A model generated the notes under the pieces. That model was not told the origin of the DNA. It did no database searches and was given only the letters and a program-made list of their open reading frames with translations. DNA of 64,000 nt, taken from contig NZ_BCNW01000001.1 of assembly GCF_001571385.1 (NCBI RefSeq), positions 310,001 through 374,000 on the forward strand. The letters run 5' to 3'. The position numbers and the translations under genes are program-made. Source of the DNA: Methanofollis ethanolicus (GTDB lineage: Archaea > Halobacteriota > Methanomicrobia > Methanomicrobiales > Methanofollaceae). Of the stretch, positions 47,515 through 54,799 are shown piece by piece; the first letter of the stretch is position 1, and every line of letters begins with the position of its first letter.

Positions 47515-48057
47515 ATGGCGGAAAAACCCCTCTATTTTTTTCTCGAAGGGCCGGACGATGAGCGTTTCTTCGACCGCGTCGTCGCCCCCCTCTTTGCAGC
47601 ACGAGGCTATGAGACGAAGGTCTGGAAGTACGCCTGCGAGAAGAGGCTGCGGACGATGAACCTCGTCAGAGCGCTGAGAAAGGCTGGTTTTTCCTATGTC
47701 TTTGTCAGGGACATCGACAATACTCCCTATGCCGGTCGCCGGGTGCAGGAGACGCTGTACTCTTTCGGCCACGCGATGGAGGCCGAGATGGTCGTCATCG
47801 TCATCGCCGAGATCGAGAGCTGGTACCTCGCCGGCGTGGGGAAGGAAGAGGCGGCCGCGCTCGGCCTCCCCGCCCTCCCCTTCAGGACCGAGCGGATCAC
47901 GAAGGAGGCCTTCAACGCCCTCATCCCCCGGGGTGTCTCTCGCATTGCGTTCATGCAGGCAGTCCTTGACGGTTTCGATGTCGGGCTTGCGAAGCGGCGG
48001 AACCGGTCCTTCCGGTATTTTATGAACTGGTTCGTCGAGGGAGGGCGCGTACCGTGA
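47515..48057 (+). CDS. TOPRIM/DUF4276-like partner protein
   Basis: A 180-residue protein with features of the TOPRIM-like nuclease group: acidic E10 in FLEGPDDERFF, an RDIDN segment near residue 66, and IAEIESWYLAG near 99. The order Glu, then D-x-D, then E-S-W resembles DUF4276/TOPRIM partners of AAA ATPases. Together with the upstream gene it resembles a split OLD nuclease. Activity is inferred; family assignment is from motif spacing only. Confidence 0.7.
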   Translation: MAEKPLYFFLEGPDDERFFDRVVAPLFAARGYETKVWKYACEKRLRTMNLVRALRKAGFSYVFVRDIDNTPYAGRRVQETLYSFGHAMEAEMVVIVIAEIESWYLAGVGKEEAAALGLPALPFRTERITKEAFNALIPRGVSRIAFMQAVLDGFDVGLAKRRNRSFRYFMNWFVEGGRVP

Positions 48058-48112
48058 GAAATGGGAGCATTTTTCCGCTGGAGGAAGAAAGGATCATCTG
48101 CTGGACGACGCC

Positions 48113-48622
48113 ATGACGATGGGAATGCAATACTTCAAGCCGGCAGAGATTGCCGACCTCGCCGGCCTCCCCGAGGCCGAGGTGCGGGAGTACCTGGCCG
48201 CTCACCCCGACCTCTTTCACTCCCGGAGCATCGGGCCGGTGCGCCTGTACACTGCGGCGGCCGTCGAGACGGTGAAAAAACTTGCCCGGGCGGAGAAGGA
48301 AGGAAAGAGCCCGGAAGAGGCGGTCGAACCTGTCGACGACGAGGGGCCGGAGCCCGTGCCCTCGCCGGTGGTGCAGGCCTATGCCGAGGCCCGTGACCTC
48401 AAGGACGTGGTGGCACGGCAGGATGCCGAGATCGCCGCCCTCCGTTCCGGGATGGAGGACCAGAGGCAGGTCCTTGAGGCCAGGATCGCCGCTCTTGAGG
48501 AGGCGCTTGCGGCCGAGAAGAGGACGACCTCCCTCATCTCGGAATGGGTCGAGTATTTCGATTATGAAGTGGCGCTCCTCAAGCGCCCGCTTCTTCAAAG
48601 GCTCTCTGGAAAAAAGATTTAA
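48113..48622 (+). CDS. MerR-like helix-turn-helix protein with coiled coil
   Basis: A 169-residue protein. The first 60 residues (FKPAEIADLAGLPEAEVREYL....IGPVRLYTAAAVETVKKL) resemble a MerR-type winged helix. A Pro-rich linker and a coiled coil (about 95-150, DAEIAALRSG...ARIAALEEALAAEKR) follow. It may regulate transcription or tether a complex. It lies 55 bases after the TOPRIM-like gene, possibly in the same unit, and its stop overlaps the stop of the convergent PEGA gene. Confidence 0.72.
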   Translation: MTMGMQYFKPAEIADLAGLPEAEVREYLAAHPDLFHSRSIGPVRLYTAAAVETVKKLARAEKEGKSPEEAVEPVDDEGPEPVPSPVVQAYAEARDLKDVVARQDAEIAALRSGMEDQRQVLEARIAALEEALAAEKRTTSLISEWVEYFDYEVALLKRPLLQRLSGKKI

Positions 48623-49527
48623 TTTTCCCGCCGCAGCAGGAGGAAAGCCCCGCAGATGCAGAGCGCCCCGAGCACCGCGAAGGGTGAGAGCGGGGACTGT
48701 GTGGGGGTCACCGGTATGAGGGTGGTGTCGATCTCGACAGTCTCTCCTTTTGCCGGGTACTGGCTGATCCCGACGGACTGCGGCGCGTAGCCCTCGGCGC
48801 TGACGGTGACAGTCTTGTACGGCGTGCCTGTCACGTAGACCGGGACGAGGAGCTGGCCATTTTTGATCTCGCCCTTGACCTCGCCGTCAAAGGCGACCTT
48901 TGCCCCCTCGACATTGGACTTCACGAGAAATGCGCCCATGTCGCCGCCGATCGGCGCCTGCTGGAGGGTCGCCGTGATGGTGACGGTCTCGCTCTTTGCC
49001 GGGACGTCGGTGACCGGTGCGGTGTAGGTCTCGTATCCGTTGGCCTCGACGCTGATGGTCTTGTACGGCGTGCCGGTCACATAGACCGGGACGACGAGTT
49101 CGCCGTTTGCGATCTCGCCCTTGAGGTCGTTGTCGAAGTAGACCTTTGCCCCCTCGACATTGCACTTCACGAGGTACGCGCCCATGTCGCCGCCGATCGG
49201 TGCCTGCTGGAGGTTGGCGTTGATGTCGACGGTCTCGCCCTTGGCCGGATACTCGACGATCGAGGTGGTGTAGGTCTCATAGCCGTCTGCCTCGATGCTG
49301 ATGGTCTTGTACGGCGTGCCTGTCACGTAGACCGGCACCAGGAGGCGGCCGCTCGTGATCTCGCCCTTGAGGTCGTTGTCGAAGTAGACTTTTGCGCCGT
49401 CGACGTTGCAGTGAACGGCATAATATCCCTGGTCGCCGCCGATCGTCTCTGCCGCGGCACTGACGGCGGCAGGGACGCTGCAGACGAGAAGGGCGATGCC
49501 CAGAATCAGGATCTGCGTTCTGTCCAT
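48619..49527 (-). CDS. Surface protein with three tandem PEGA domains
   Basis: A 302-residue exported protein: signal peptide at 1-24 (ILILGIALLVCSVPAAVSA), three near-identical 82-residue PEGA repeats at 29-110, 111-192 and 193-272 (each with GAKVYFDNDLKGEI, VPVYVTGTPYKT, GYETY), and a C-terminal membrane helix (about 280-298) ending RREN. PEGA domains are beta-sandwiches on archaeal and bacterial surfaces, thought to bind other S-layer or envelope parts. The 246-base repeats are highly conserved in DNA. The start MDRTQ is chosen because it opens the signal peptide. Confidence 0.88.
   Translation of the reverse strand: MDRTQILILGIALLVCSVPAAVSAAAETIGGDQGYYAVHCNVDGAKVYFDNDLKGEITSGRLLVPVYVTGTPYKTISIEADGYETYTTSIVEYPAKGETVDINANLQQAPIGGDMGAYLVKCNVEGAKVYFDNDLKGEIANGELVVPVYVTGTPYKTISVEANGYETYTAPVTDVPAKSETVTITATLQQAPIGGDMGAFLVKSNVEGAKVAFDGEVKGEIKNGQLLVPVYVTGTPYKTVTVSAEGYAPQSVGISQYPAKGETVEIDTTLIPVTPTQSPLSPFAVLGALCICGAFLLLRREN
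48710..49443 (-). repeat. Three tandem 246-base coding repeats
   Basis: Units at about 49443-49198, 49197-48952 and 48951-48710 encode the three PEGA domains. The phrases encoding VPVYVTGTPYKT and FDNDLKGEI recur nearly base for base, indicating recent duplication or gene conversion. Confidence 0.8.
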
Positions 49528-49589
49528 GTTTATGCAAAAGCATTGACTCTTAAGAATTCTTTCGATCTGATGCGTGCACACGCAATTGA

Positions 49590-49603
49590 GAGGATATATA
49601 TCC
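49590..49603 (+). promoter_or_regulatory. TATA box upstream of the 49626-50627 unit
   Basis: GGATATATATCCC, a near-palindromic AT box, 24-36 bases upstream of the ATG at 49626. The same TATATATCCCTG string occurs before the iron-sulfur flavoprotein gene near 2245. Confidence 0.5.
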
Positions 49604-49625
49604 CTGTGTGTGCGAGGCAGGATAC

Positions 49626-49814
49626 ATGGAGACGATGGAGGAGGTCGGTCGGCAGGTATTTTTGTTATGTTTTTCTGCCCTTCGGCCGCCCCCATTGCTA
49701 TTCTTCGCCTGCGGCAGGGTGACCGACCTCGACCTGCCTGCATGCACGGAGATGCTCGCCCCCTTCATCGCGGGGCACCCTGACCCCTGGCACCGGGATA
49801 TCGGAGGGCTCTAG
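49626..49814 (+). CDS. Possible short ORF before the methyltransferase gene
   Basis: A 62-residue frame (METMEEVGRQ ... DPWHRDIGGL) that ends in TAG immediately before the ATG of the methyltransferase gene, in the same frame. The second half (VTDLDLPACTEMLAPFIAGHPDPWH) looks protein-like. It may be a small separate protein or an N-terminal part separated by a stop codon. No family recognised. Confidence 0.35.
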   Translation: METMEEVGRQVFLLCFSALRPPPLLFFACGRVTDLDLPACTEMLAPFIAGHPDPWHRDIGGL

Positions 49815-50627
49815 ATGGGTCTCGACGCCGCGGCAGCGCTGGCGATGGCCTGGTCGGCCGCGCTGTACGACGGCGGGCCTGTGCGAGAGTTCCTCGACGC
49901 CCTTGATCTCTCGCCCGCCTATGGCCTCCTGAAGAAGTGCGAGGAGGTCTGCCCGTGGTACGGCGAGGTCGTCCTGAACGGGCGGCACATGATCGCCTGC
50001 CTTCTTGGGCAGGCGCTGGAGAGGGCAGGCGAACCCTGCAGAGTCGTGGTCCCGGCGGCAGGGATGAACCCCCTGGCCTTCGAGGTGCTGGAGCGCTACC
50101 CCGACCGGGTCTCCTCGGTCGTGGAGGTTGGTCGTGCCGGGATGGAGGAGAAACGCGCCCTCTACGCGAGGGTCGCCCCTGACCTCGCCGCCCGGATCTC
50201 CTGTGTTCAGGCTGATATCCCCTCTGTGCTTTCTTTTCCCTTTGCGGTCGGGGAACCGACGGTCCTTGTCCTCGAAGGGGCGAGTTATTATCCTGACCGG
50301 GCCACCCTCGCCGGCATCCTCGGTTCATTCTGCTCTGGAACAGGGAAGAACCACGTGATCGCGGAGTACTTCGCTCCCTGCCAGATGGTCGCCCTGCGCA
50401 GGCGGGCGGTCCCGCGGGCCGTTCTCTCCTGCCTCAAGGAGAGGTCGGGCCTGCCCGCCATCTCCCTGTACACGCCGGGCATGATCGGGTCGGTGATCCG
50501 GGACGCAGGTGGGCAAGTCGAGGCACATTACTCGATGGCCGCGATGGAGCGCCTCCGTTGCGGCGAGAACCATTTTTTCCGGTCTGACGAGGATGGCTGG
50601 ATCTGGTGTACGGCCGGTCGCCTGTAA
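49815..50627 (+). CDS. Class I SAM-dependent methyltransferase, LCMT-like
   Basis: A 270-residue protein resembling the leucine carboxyl methyltransferase/O-methyltransferase group. CRVVVPAAGMNPLAFEVLERYPD is the SAM-binding region, VVEVGRAGMEEKRALYARV the acidic-loop part, and TVLVLEGASYYPD the post-motif. The glycine-rich loop is degenerate (AAGMNP). The substrate is unknown. The ATG follows GGAGGG at good spacing. An in-frame TAG sits directly upstream. Confidence 0.7.
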   Translation: MGLDAAAALAMAWSAALYDGGPVREFLDALDLSPAYGLLKKCEEVCPWYGEVVLNGRHMIACLLGQALERAGEPCRVVVPAAGMNPLAFEVLERYPDRVSSVVEVGRAGMEEKRALYARVAPDLAARISCVQADIPSVLSFPFAVGEPTVLVLEGASYYPDRATLAGILGSFCSGTGKNHVIAEYFAPCQMVALRRRAVPRAVLSCLKERSGLPAISLYTPGMIGSVIRDAGGQVEAHYSMAAMERLRCGENHFFRSDEDGWIWCTAGRL

Positions 50628-50633
50628 TGTCAC

Positions 50634-50642
50634 CATATATAT
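50634..50642 (+). promoter_or_regulatory. TATA box of rlmH
   Basis: CATATATATC, 37-45 bases before the rlmH ATG and immediately after the methyltransferase gene, giving rlmH its own promoter. Confidence 0.55.
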
Positions 50643-50678
50643 CTGGAAGGGGGCACGAAGGGTACAGGGGCCCTGAAG

Positions 50679-51158
50679 ATGCAGGTGAGTGTCGTTGCTG
50701 TTGGAAAGGCGAAAGAGCGGTATATCGAAGAGGGGATTGCAGAATATGAGAAACGCCTCCGCCCCTATGCGAACTGCGAGATCGTCGAGGTGAAGGACGA
50801 GCGGGTGCCGAAGAACGCCTCGCCGGCAGAGGAGGCGAAGGTGAAGGAAGAGGAAGGGGAGCGGATCCTTGCGGCGGTCCGTGGTGGCGCCCTCCTCGTC
50901 GCCCTCGACAGTGCCGGCGAGATGTGGTCGAGCGAGGACCTTGCGGCCCGCCTGCGTACCTGGGAGATCTCCGGAACGCGGGAGGTGTGTTTTGTGATCG
51001 GCGGGCCTCTCGGTCTTTCGCAGGCGGTGCTGAACCGTGCCGATCTCCGCCTCTCTCTCTCGCGGATGACCTTCCTCCACACCATGGTCAGGGTGATCCT
51101 CCTCGAACAGATCTACCGGGCCTTCAGGATCGTGCGAGGCGAACCGTACCACAAGTGA
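50679..51158 (+). CDS. rlmH: 23S rRNA (pseudouridine-N3)-methyltransferase RlmH
   Basis: A 159-residue SPOUT methyltransferase. VGKAKERYIEEGIAEYEKRL opens the domain, FVIGGPLGLS is the SAM/knot glycine loop, LSRMTFLHTMVRVILLEQIYRA and the C-terminal RGEPYHK are diagnostic for RlmH. It methylates pseudouridine 1915 in helix 69 of 23S rRNA. Length is normal. Confidence 0.94.
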   Translation: MQVSVVAVGKAKERYIEEGIAEYEKRLRPYANCEIVEVKDERVPKNASPAEEAKVKEEEGERILAAVRGGALLVALDSAGEMWSSEDLAARLRTWEISGTREVCFVIGGPLGLSQAVLNRADLRLSLSRMTFLHTMVRVILLEQIYRAFRIVRGEPYHK

Positions 51159-51387
51159 TCCTCCTCGCGGTTCCTCTCTCCCCGATGGGCCGGGTGGCAT
51201 ATGTCCCGTTATATACTTCTTTTTTCATCTCAATGCCCTTAAAACCTGACCGTCGCTCTCAATTTGACACTTTGCTCTGATTTCTCTTTTCCTTGAAGAT
51301 GACAGGATCAAAAAATTTATACCTGTAGGTCAGAAAAATGTACTTCGGGGACAGTCGGAGACCGGCTACCCTACGTGAGGAATCAGC

Positions 51388-51855
51388 ATGAGCCAGGATA
51401 TACCAGAGGAAGACTTCAGTGAACTGAGCGATTACATCAGGCAGATGGTGAACCGCGCACAGGACGAATACGAGAACAAGCCCGTCGCGTTCGGAATTTA
51501 TATGCTGATCCGGGACGGCCACTGCCATGTCCTCCCGCCCACGTGGTCCCCGATGAAGGCGCTGACCGACGGTGAGGGGGCCGGGGCGAACGAACCTGTG
51601 GTGGAGGTCCACCAGGTCGGCAGCGAGACTGTCGTGACCGCAGCGCTTCCTGGCGTGACTGCCGACGGCGTCAGGGTCTGGCAGGAGGACGCCTCCCTCC
51701 ACATCGCCGCGGAGGACGGCGAACGGCGGTACTACACCACGGTCGCCCTCCCCTCCCCGGCCCTCGCGGTGGCGCGGATGTCCTTCAAACATGGTGTCCT
51801 CGAAGTGGTGGTCGGCCCGTCGGGCATGGCCGAGATCGGGGATTGTATAGAATAA
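51388..51855 (+). CDS. Hsp20/alpha-crystallin-like protein
   Basis: A 155-residue protein with an acidic helical N-terminus (about 1-65, including GIYMLIRDGHCHVLPPTW) and an alpha-crystallin-like beta domain (about 70-145; VTAALPGVTADGVRVWQEDASLHI, MSFKHGVLEVVV). Hsp20 proteins hold unfolded proteins. It lacks a clear C-terminal I-x-I motif, which may limit assembly; a gas-vesicle GvpH-like role is possible but no gvp genes are present. A TATA-like AATTTATACC lies 70-78 bases upstream. Confidence 0.78.
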   Translation: MSQDIPEEDFSELSDYIRQMVNRAQDEYENKPVAFGIYMLIRDGHCHVLPPTWSPMKALTDGEGAGANEPVVEVHQVGSETVVTAALPGVTADGVRVWQEDASLHIAAEDGERRYYTTVALPSPALAVARMSFKHGVLEVVVGPSGMAEIGDCIE

Positions 51856-51856
51856 T

Positions 51857-51866
51857 TCTTTTTTAC
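51857..51866 (+). terminator. U-tract after the Hsp20-like gene
   Basis: TTCTTTTTT begins 2 bases after the stop codon, a typical archaeal terminator run. Confidence 0.55.
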
Positions 51867-52075
51867 GTCCGGAGCGAGGGGGCATGCCCGGCTCCTCCCC
51901 CCTTCACTCCTGGCTCGCTCATCCATTGCATAGCGCCGGCATCGTTTTTTTAAGAGATTTCTTTCTCTATACTTTCTTGTTTTTCTCATTCGATGATATT
52001 ATCAAAAAAATATTCCGGAATTTTTATATCGTGGTGAATTCTAGTGTCGCACAAGAATATATTCTCGCGGGCAGG

Positions 52076-52360
52076 GTGGTTGTGGTGTCAGGCGGCACAA
52101 TTGGGCGTCAGGAATGCTGGAATAAAAAATTCGGGGATGCGGGAAAGGGGAGGTGTGCGGTCTGCGGGAAGACGATCTACCGGAATGCCCTGCCTGACTC
52201 CAAGTGGGCCTGGGAGCCCGGGCAGAGCAGGGCGCCCTCCTTCCCCGGGGGGGACGGTCCCCGGCGGAACGGTGTGCCTCTCTGCACGGCGTGCAGCTGT
52301 CGGGTGTCCCGGAGAGGGCCCGACGACTATGCGGCGCTGGGCATGATCCTGCTGCTATGA
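52076..52360 (+). CDS. Possible small Cys-rich (zinc-ribbon-like) protein
   Basis: A frame with two Cys pairs, CAVC near residue 24 and CTAC near 68, with bulky protein-like residues between (YRNALPDSKWAWEPGQ). Start is uncertain: GTG 52076 is used; the frame is open further upstream through AT-rich, hydrophobic-looking DNA. C-terminus DDYAALGMILLL. It could be a small zinc protein; no homologue recognised. Low confidence. Confidence 0.4.
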   Translation: MVVVSGGTIGRQECWNKKFGDAGKGRCAVCGKTIYRNALPDSKWAWEPGQSRAPSFPGGDGPRRNGVPLCTACSCRVSRRGPDDYAALGMILLL

Positions 52361-52478
52361 TGCGTCTCACCGATGGAAAGTCCCTGCCTTCTATGACGTT
52401 TAAATCTTTTTATTCCCTCGCAAATCTGTTTAAATGAGGATTATGTTTTTATCCGGCCAGAACCAACGTTAGGAAATT

Positions 52479-53984
52479 ATGAAAGACTCTGAGATCTTGA
52501 TGAATCCCAACGATCTGGTTCGTTTTCTCAAGAAGGATCCGGCGGAGTTTACCAAGGAAGACATCATCCACTTCTGCGAGGAAAATGCGATCGAGATGGT
52601 GAACTTCCGGTACGCCGCGGAGGACGGCCAGCTCAAGACCCTCAACTTCATTATCTCCTCGAAGGAACACCTCGACACCATCCTCTCCGACGGCGAGCGT
52701 GTCGACGGCAGCAACCTCTTCTCCTTCATCGAGGCCGGGAGCAGCGACCTGTATGCGATCCCCCGCTACCGCACCGCGTTCATGAACCCCTTCACCGAGG
52801 TGCCCACGCTGGAGATCCTCTGCTCCTTCTATGACAACGAGGGCAAGCCCCTGGAGAGCTCCCCCGAGTACGTGCTCCGCAAGGCGAACGAGGAGTTCAC
52901 CCGCCAGACCGGTGCCGTCTTCAAGACCCTCGGCGAACTCGAGTATTATGTAATCAGCCCGCGCGAGGACCTCTACCCCGGCCGCGACCAGAAGGGCTAC
53001 CACACGGCCGAGCCCTTCGCGAAGTTCGAAGACCTGCGGAACGAGGCGATGAAGTTGATCGCCCGCGCCGGCGGCAAGATCAAGTACGGCCACTCCGAGG
53101 TCGGCTGTTTCTGCAACGAGGACACTTACTACGAGCAGCACGAGATCGAGTTCCTCCCGGTGCCGGTGGAGCAGGCGGTCGAGCAGATCATCCTGGCGAA
53201 GTGGATCCTGCGCATGCTCGGCTACCGCTACGGCGTCGACATCAGCTATGCCCCGAAGATCACTGTCGGCAAGGCAGGGAGCGGCATGCACTTCCACATG
53301 CTCGTCGAGAAGGACGGCAGGAACCTGATGGTCGAGGACGGCAAACTCAGCTCCATGGCCAGGAAGATGATCGCCGGCATCCTCGACGCCGCGGACGCGA
53401 TCACGGCCTTCGGCAACTGCATCCCGACCTCGTACCTCCGCCTGGTTCCCCACCAGGAAGCCCCGACCTACATATGCTGGGGCGACCGCAACCGCTCTGT
53501 CGTGGTCCGCGTGCCCCTGGGCTGGACCTGCGGCTCAGATATGACCCGCGACGCCAACCCCTGCGGCTACCACTGCGCCGCCGCGAGGCCGTCCAAGCAG
53601 ACGATCGAGTACCGTGTCGCGGATGGCTCCTGCGATCCCTATCTCACCGTCGCCTCCCTGATCATCGCCTCCCTCCACGGCATCAATATGCCCGACGCCC
53701 TCAAGCAGGCCGAGGATCTCTATGTCATCGGCAACATCTTCAGGCCCGAGTTCAAGGATCGTCTCGACACCTTCAGGCAGCTCCCGGCATCGTGCTTTGA
53801 GTCGGCCGACGTCCTCGCCGCCAGGCGTGCGATCTTCGAGGAGAATGGCATCTTCCCGGCAGGCATGATCGACAACAGGATCCAGACCCTGAAGGCCTTC
53901 AACGACAAGGGCCTCAGCGAGAAGCTCTACGGCAACACGGAAGCGATCCGCGAGCTCGTCGAGACGTACATCCACGTCGCATAA
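52479..53984 (+). CDS. Glutamine synthetase family protein, divergent
   Basis: A 501-residue enzyme of the glutamine synthetase fold, longer than ordinary GlnA (about 445). LGELEYYVI and GHSEVGCFC...QHEIEF hold the metal-binding Glu residues, GKAGSGMHFHM the metal His, NRSVVVRVP the substrate Arg, and YRVADGSCDPYL replaces the usual EFRxxDxxANPYL. The N-terminal extension (1-100) is atypical and the adenylylation loop Tyr is absent. It may ligate ammonia to glutamate or to another acid. TATA and a GGAAATT leader precede the start. Confidence 0.85.
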   Translation: MKDSEILMNPNDLVRFLKKDPAEFTKEDIIHFCEENAIEMVNFRYAAEDGQLKTLNFIISSKEHLDTILSDGERVDGSNLFSFIEAGSSDLYAIPRYRTAFMNPFTEVPTLEILCSFYDNEGKPLESSPEYVLRKANEEFTRQTGAVFKTLGELEYYVISPREDLYPGRDQKGYHTAEPFAKFEDLRNEAMKLIARAGGKIKYGHSEVGCFCNEDTYYEQHEIEFLPVPVEQAVEQIILAKWILRMLGYRYGVDISYAPKITVGKAGSGMHFHMLVEKDGRNLMVEDGKLSSMARKMIAGILDAADAITAFGNCIPTSYLRLVPHQEAPTYICWGDRNRSVVVRVPLGWTCGSDMTRDANPCGYHCAAARPSKQTIEYRVADGSCDPYLTVASLIIASLHGINMPDALKQAEDLYVIGNIFRPEFKDRLDTFRQLPASCFESADVLAARRAIFEENGIFPAGMIDNRIQTLKAFNDKGLSEKLYGNTEAIRELVETYIHVA

Positions 53985-54010
53985 GATCTCAGAATACTCC
54001 TCCCGATACA

Positions 54011-54017
54011 ATCTTTT
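54011..54017 (+). terminator. U-tract after the glutamine synthetase-like gene
   Basis: CTTTTTTC 27 bases after the stop codon; typical archaeal termination run. Confidence 0.5.
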
Positions 54018-54127
54018 TTCGGGGTGGGTGGAGGCTCTCTTTTTCTCGGAAAAAATACGTCGTCCACGCTGAGCAGGGCGTGCACATTGCCGTCGCTTCT
54101 GCATAGCTACGGTTCTTTTGGCCTCCT

Positions 54128-54540
54128 ACCCGGTGCTGGCGTCCTGCTCTTGCAGAGGCGGCCCGCCGCGGGCGTATGTCGCTGTGTCCTGGCCAATGCC
54201 GTTAGCCTCCGAGACACCCACTGCCGAGCCGATGACGGCATAGCGCGGGCCGAAGATCTTGGTGAGGTGTGGCCCACGGCCGGCCACGTGTCGTTCATGA
54301 AGCGGCCTCAGGGGAAACTGCTCTCGATAGCGATGGCAGTGTAGCCGTGCCTCTCCACCAGGCGCTGGAAGAGTTTGTTGCGGAGCAGGAGGCTCTCCTC
54401 GCCGCCGTGGAGCGCCTCTCCGAAGCTGAGCAGTTCGACCGACGGATCGAGGGAGGCGATGAGCGTGCCGATGGCGGCGTTGAAGGTTTCGGGCGAGTCG
54501 ATGGAGAACGGGATTGCTTCTTGTTGGAACCGCGTTTAGA
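54128..54540 (-). pseudogene. Erythromycin esterase family gene remnant
   Basis: On the minus strand from about 54530 the frame reads IPFSIDSPETFNAAIGTL, then LLSFGEALHGGEES, LLRNKLFQRLVERHGY and AIAIESSFP, the N-terminal core of erythromycin esterase-like proteins (normally about 400-450 residues). It stops at TGA after SSFP. In another frame the downstream part reads HLTKIFGPRYAVIGSAVG, a C-terminal segment of the same family. So the middle of the gene is deleted and the frame is broken. Such enzymes hydrolyse ester bonds and occur with stress genes. It is a dead relic at the edge of the AT-rich island. Confidence 0.8.
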
Positions 54541-54799
54541 GTGTGGTGTGATCAGGTTTCATCTCCCGGATTCAGGATGGTAAGACCCTAAAGAAAATTC
54601 CTTGCTCTTGTTGAGGTCCCCTCTGATCCCGCGCAGGATCGCAGGTTTTCTGCCCCCATGTATCGTCTGCTGGGGACTAACATGAAGCCTTATCCTTCTT
54701 GAAAATCCTCTGATAGGATCCAGAACTGGGAGTGACACACTATGTAGAAATTGTTAGGGATAGTTCCTGCAGAGCAGGAAAATTAATTTTTGGAGGATT
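54541..54799. other. Transition region at the island edge
   Basis: About 260 bases without a gene in which base composition falls from GC-rich to AT-rich. No tRNA, direct repeat or integrase was found. It contains the 3' flank of the helicase operon; a T-rich minus-strand terminator is not obvious. Confidence 0.5.

Noticed and set aside
48710-49443. PEGA repeats as a tandem mobile element
   Set aside because: The repeats are in frame and encode complete protein domains, so they are coding duplications.
49812-49814. Pyrrolysine codon
   Set aside because: No pyl gene is visible, the group is not known to use pyrrolysine, and the methyltransferase gene has its own ATG and ribosome binding site; kept only as a question.
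51884-52075. N-terminal extension of the small Cys-rich frame
   Set aside because: The DNA is AT-rich with T-runs and a likely terminator and promoter; the hydrophobic codons look like chance.
54024-54583. Plus-strand open frames between the glutamine synthetase-like gene and the island
   Set aside because: They are shadows of the minus-strand erythromycin esterase remnant, which shows real family similarity.
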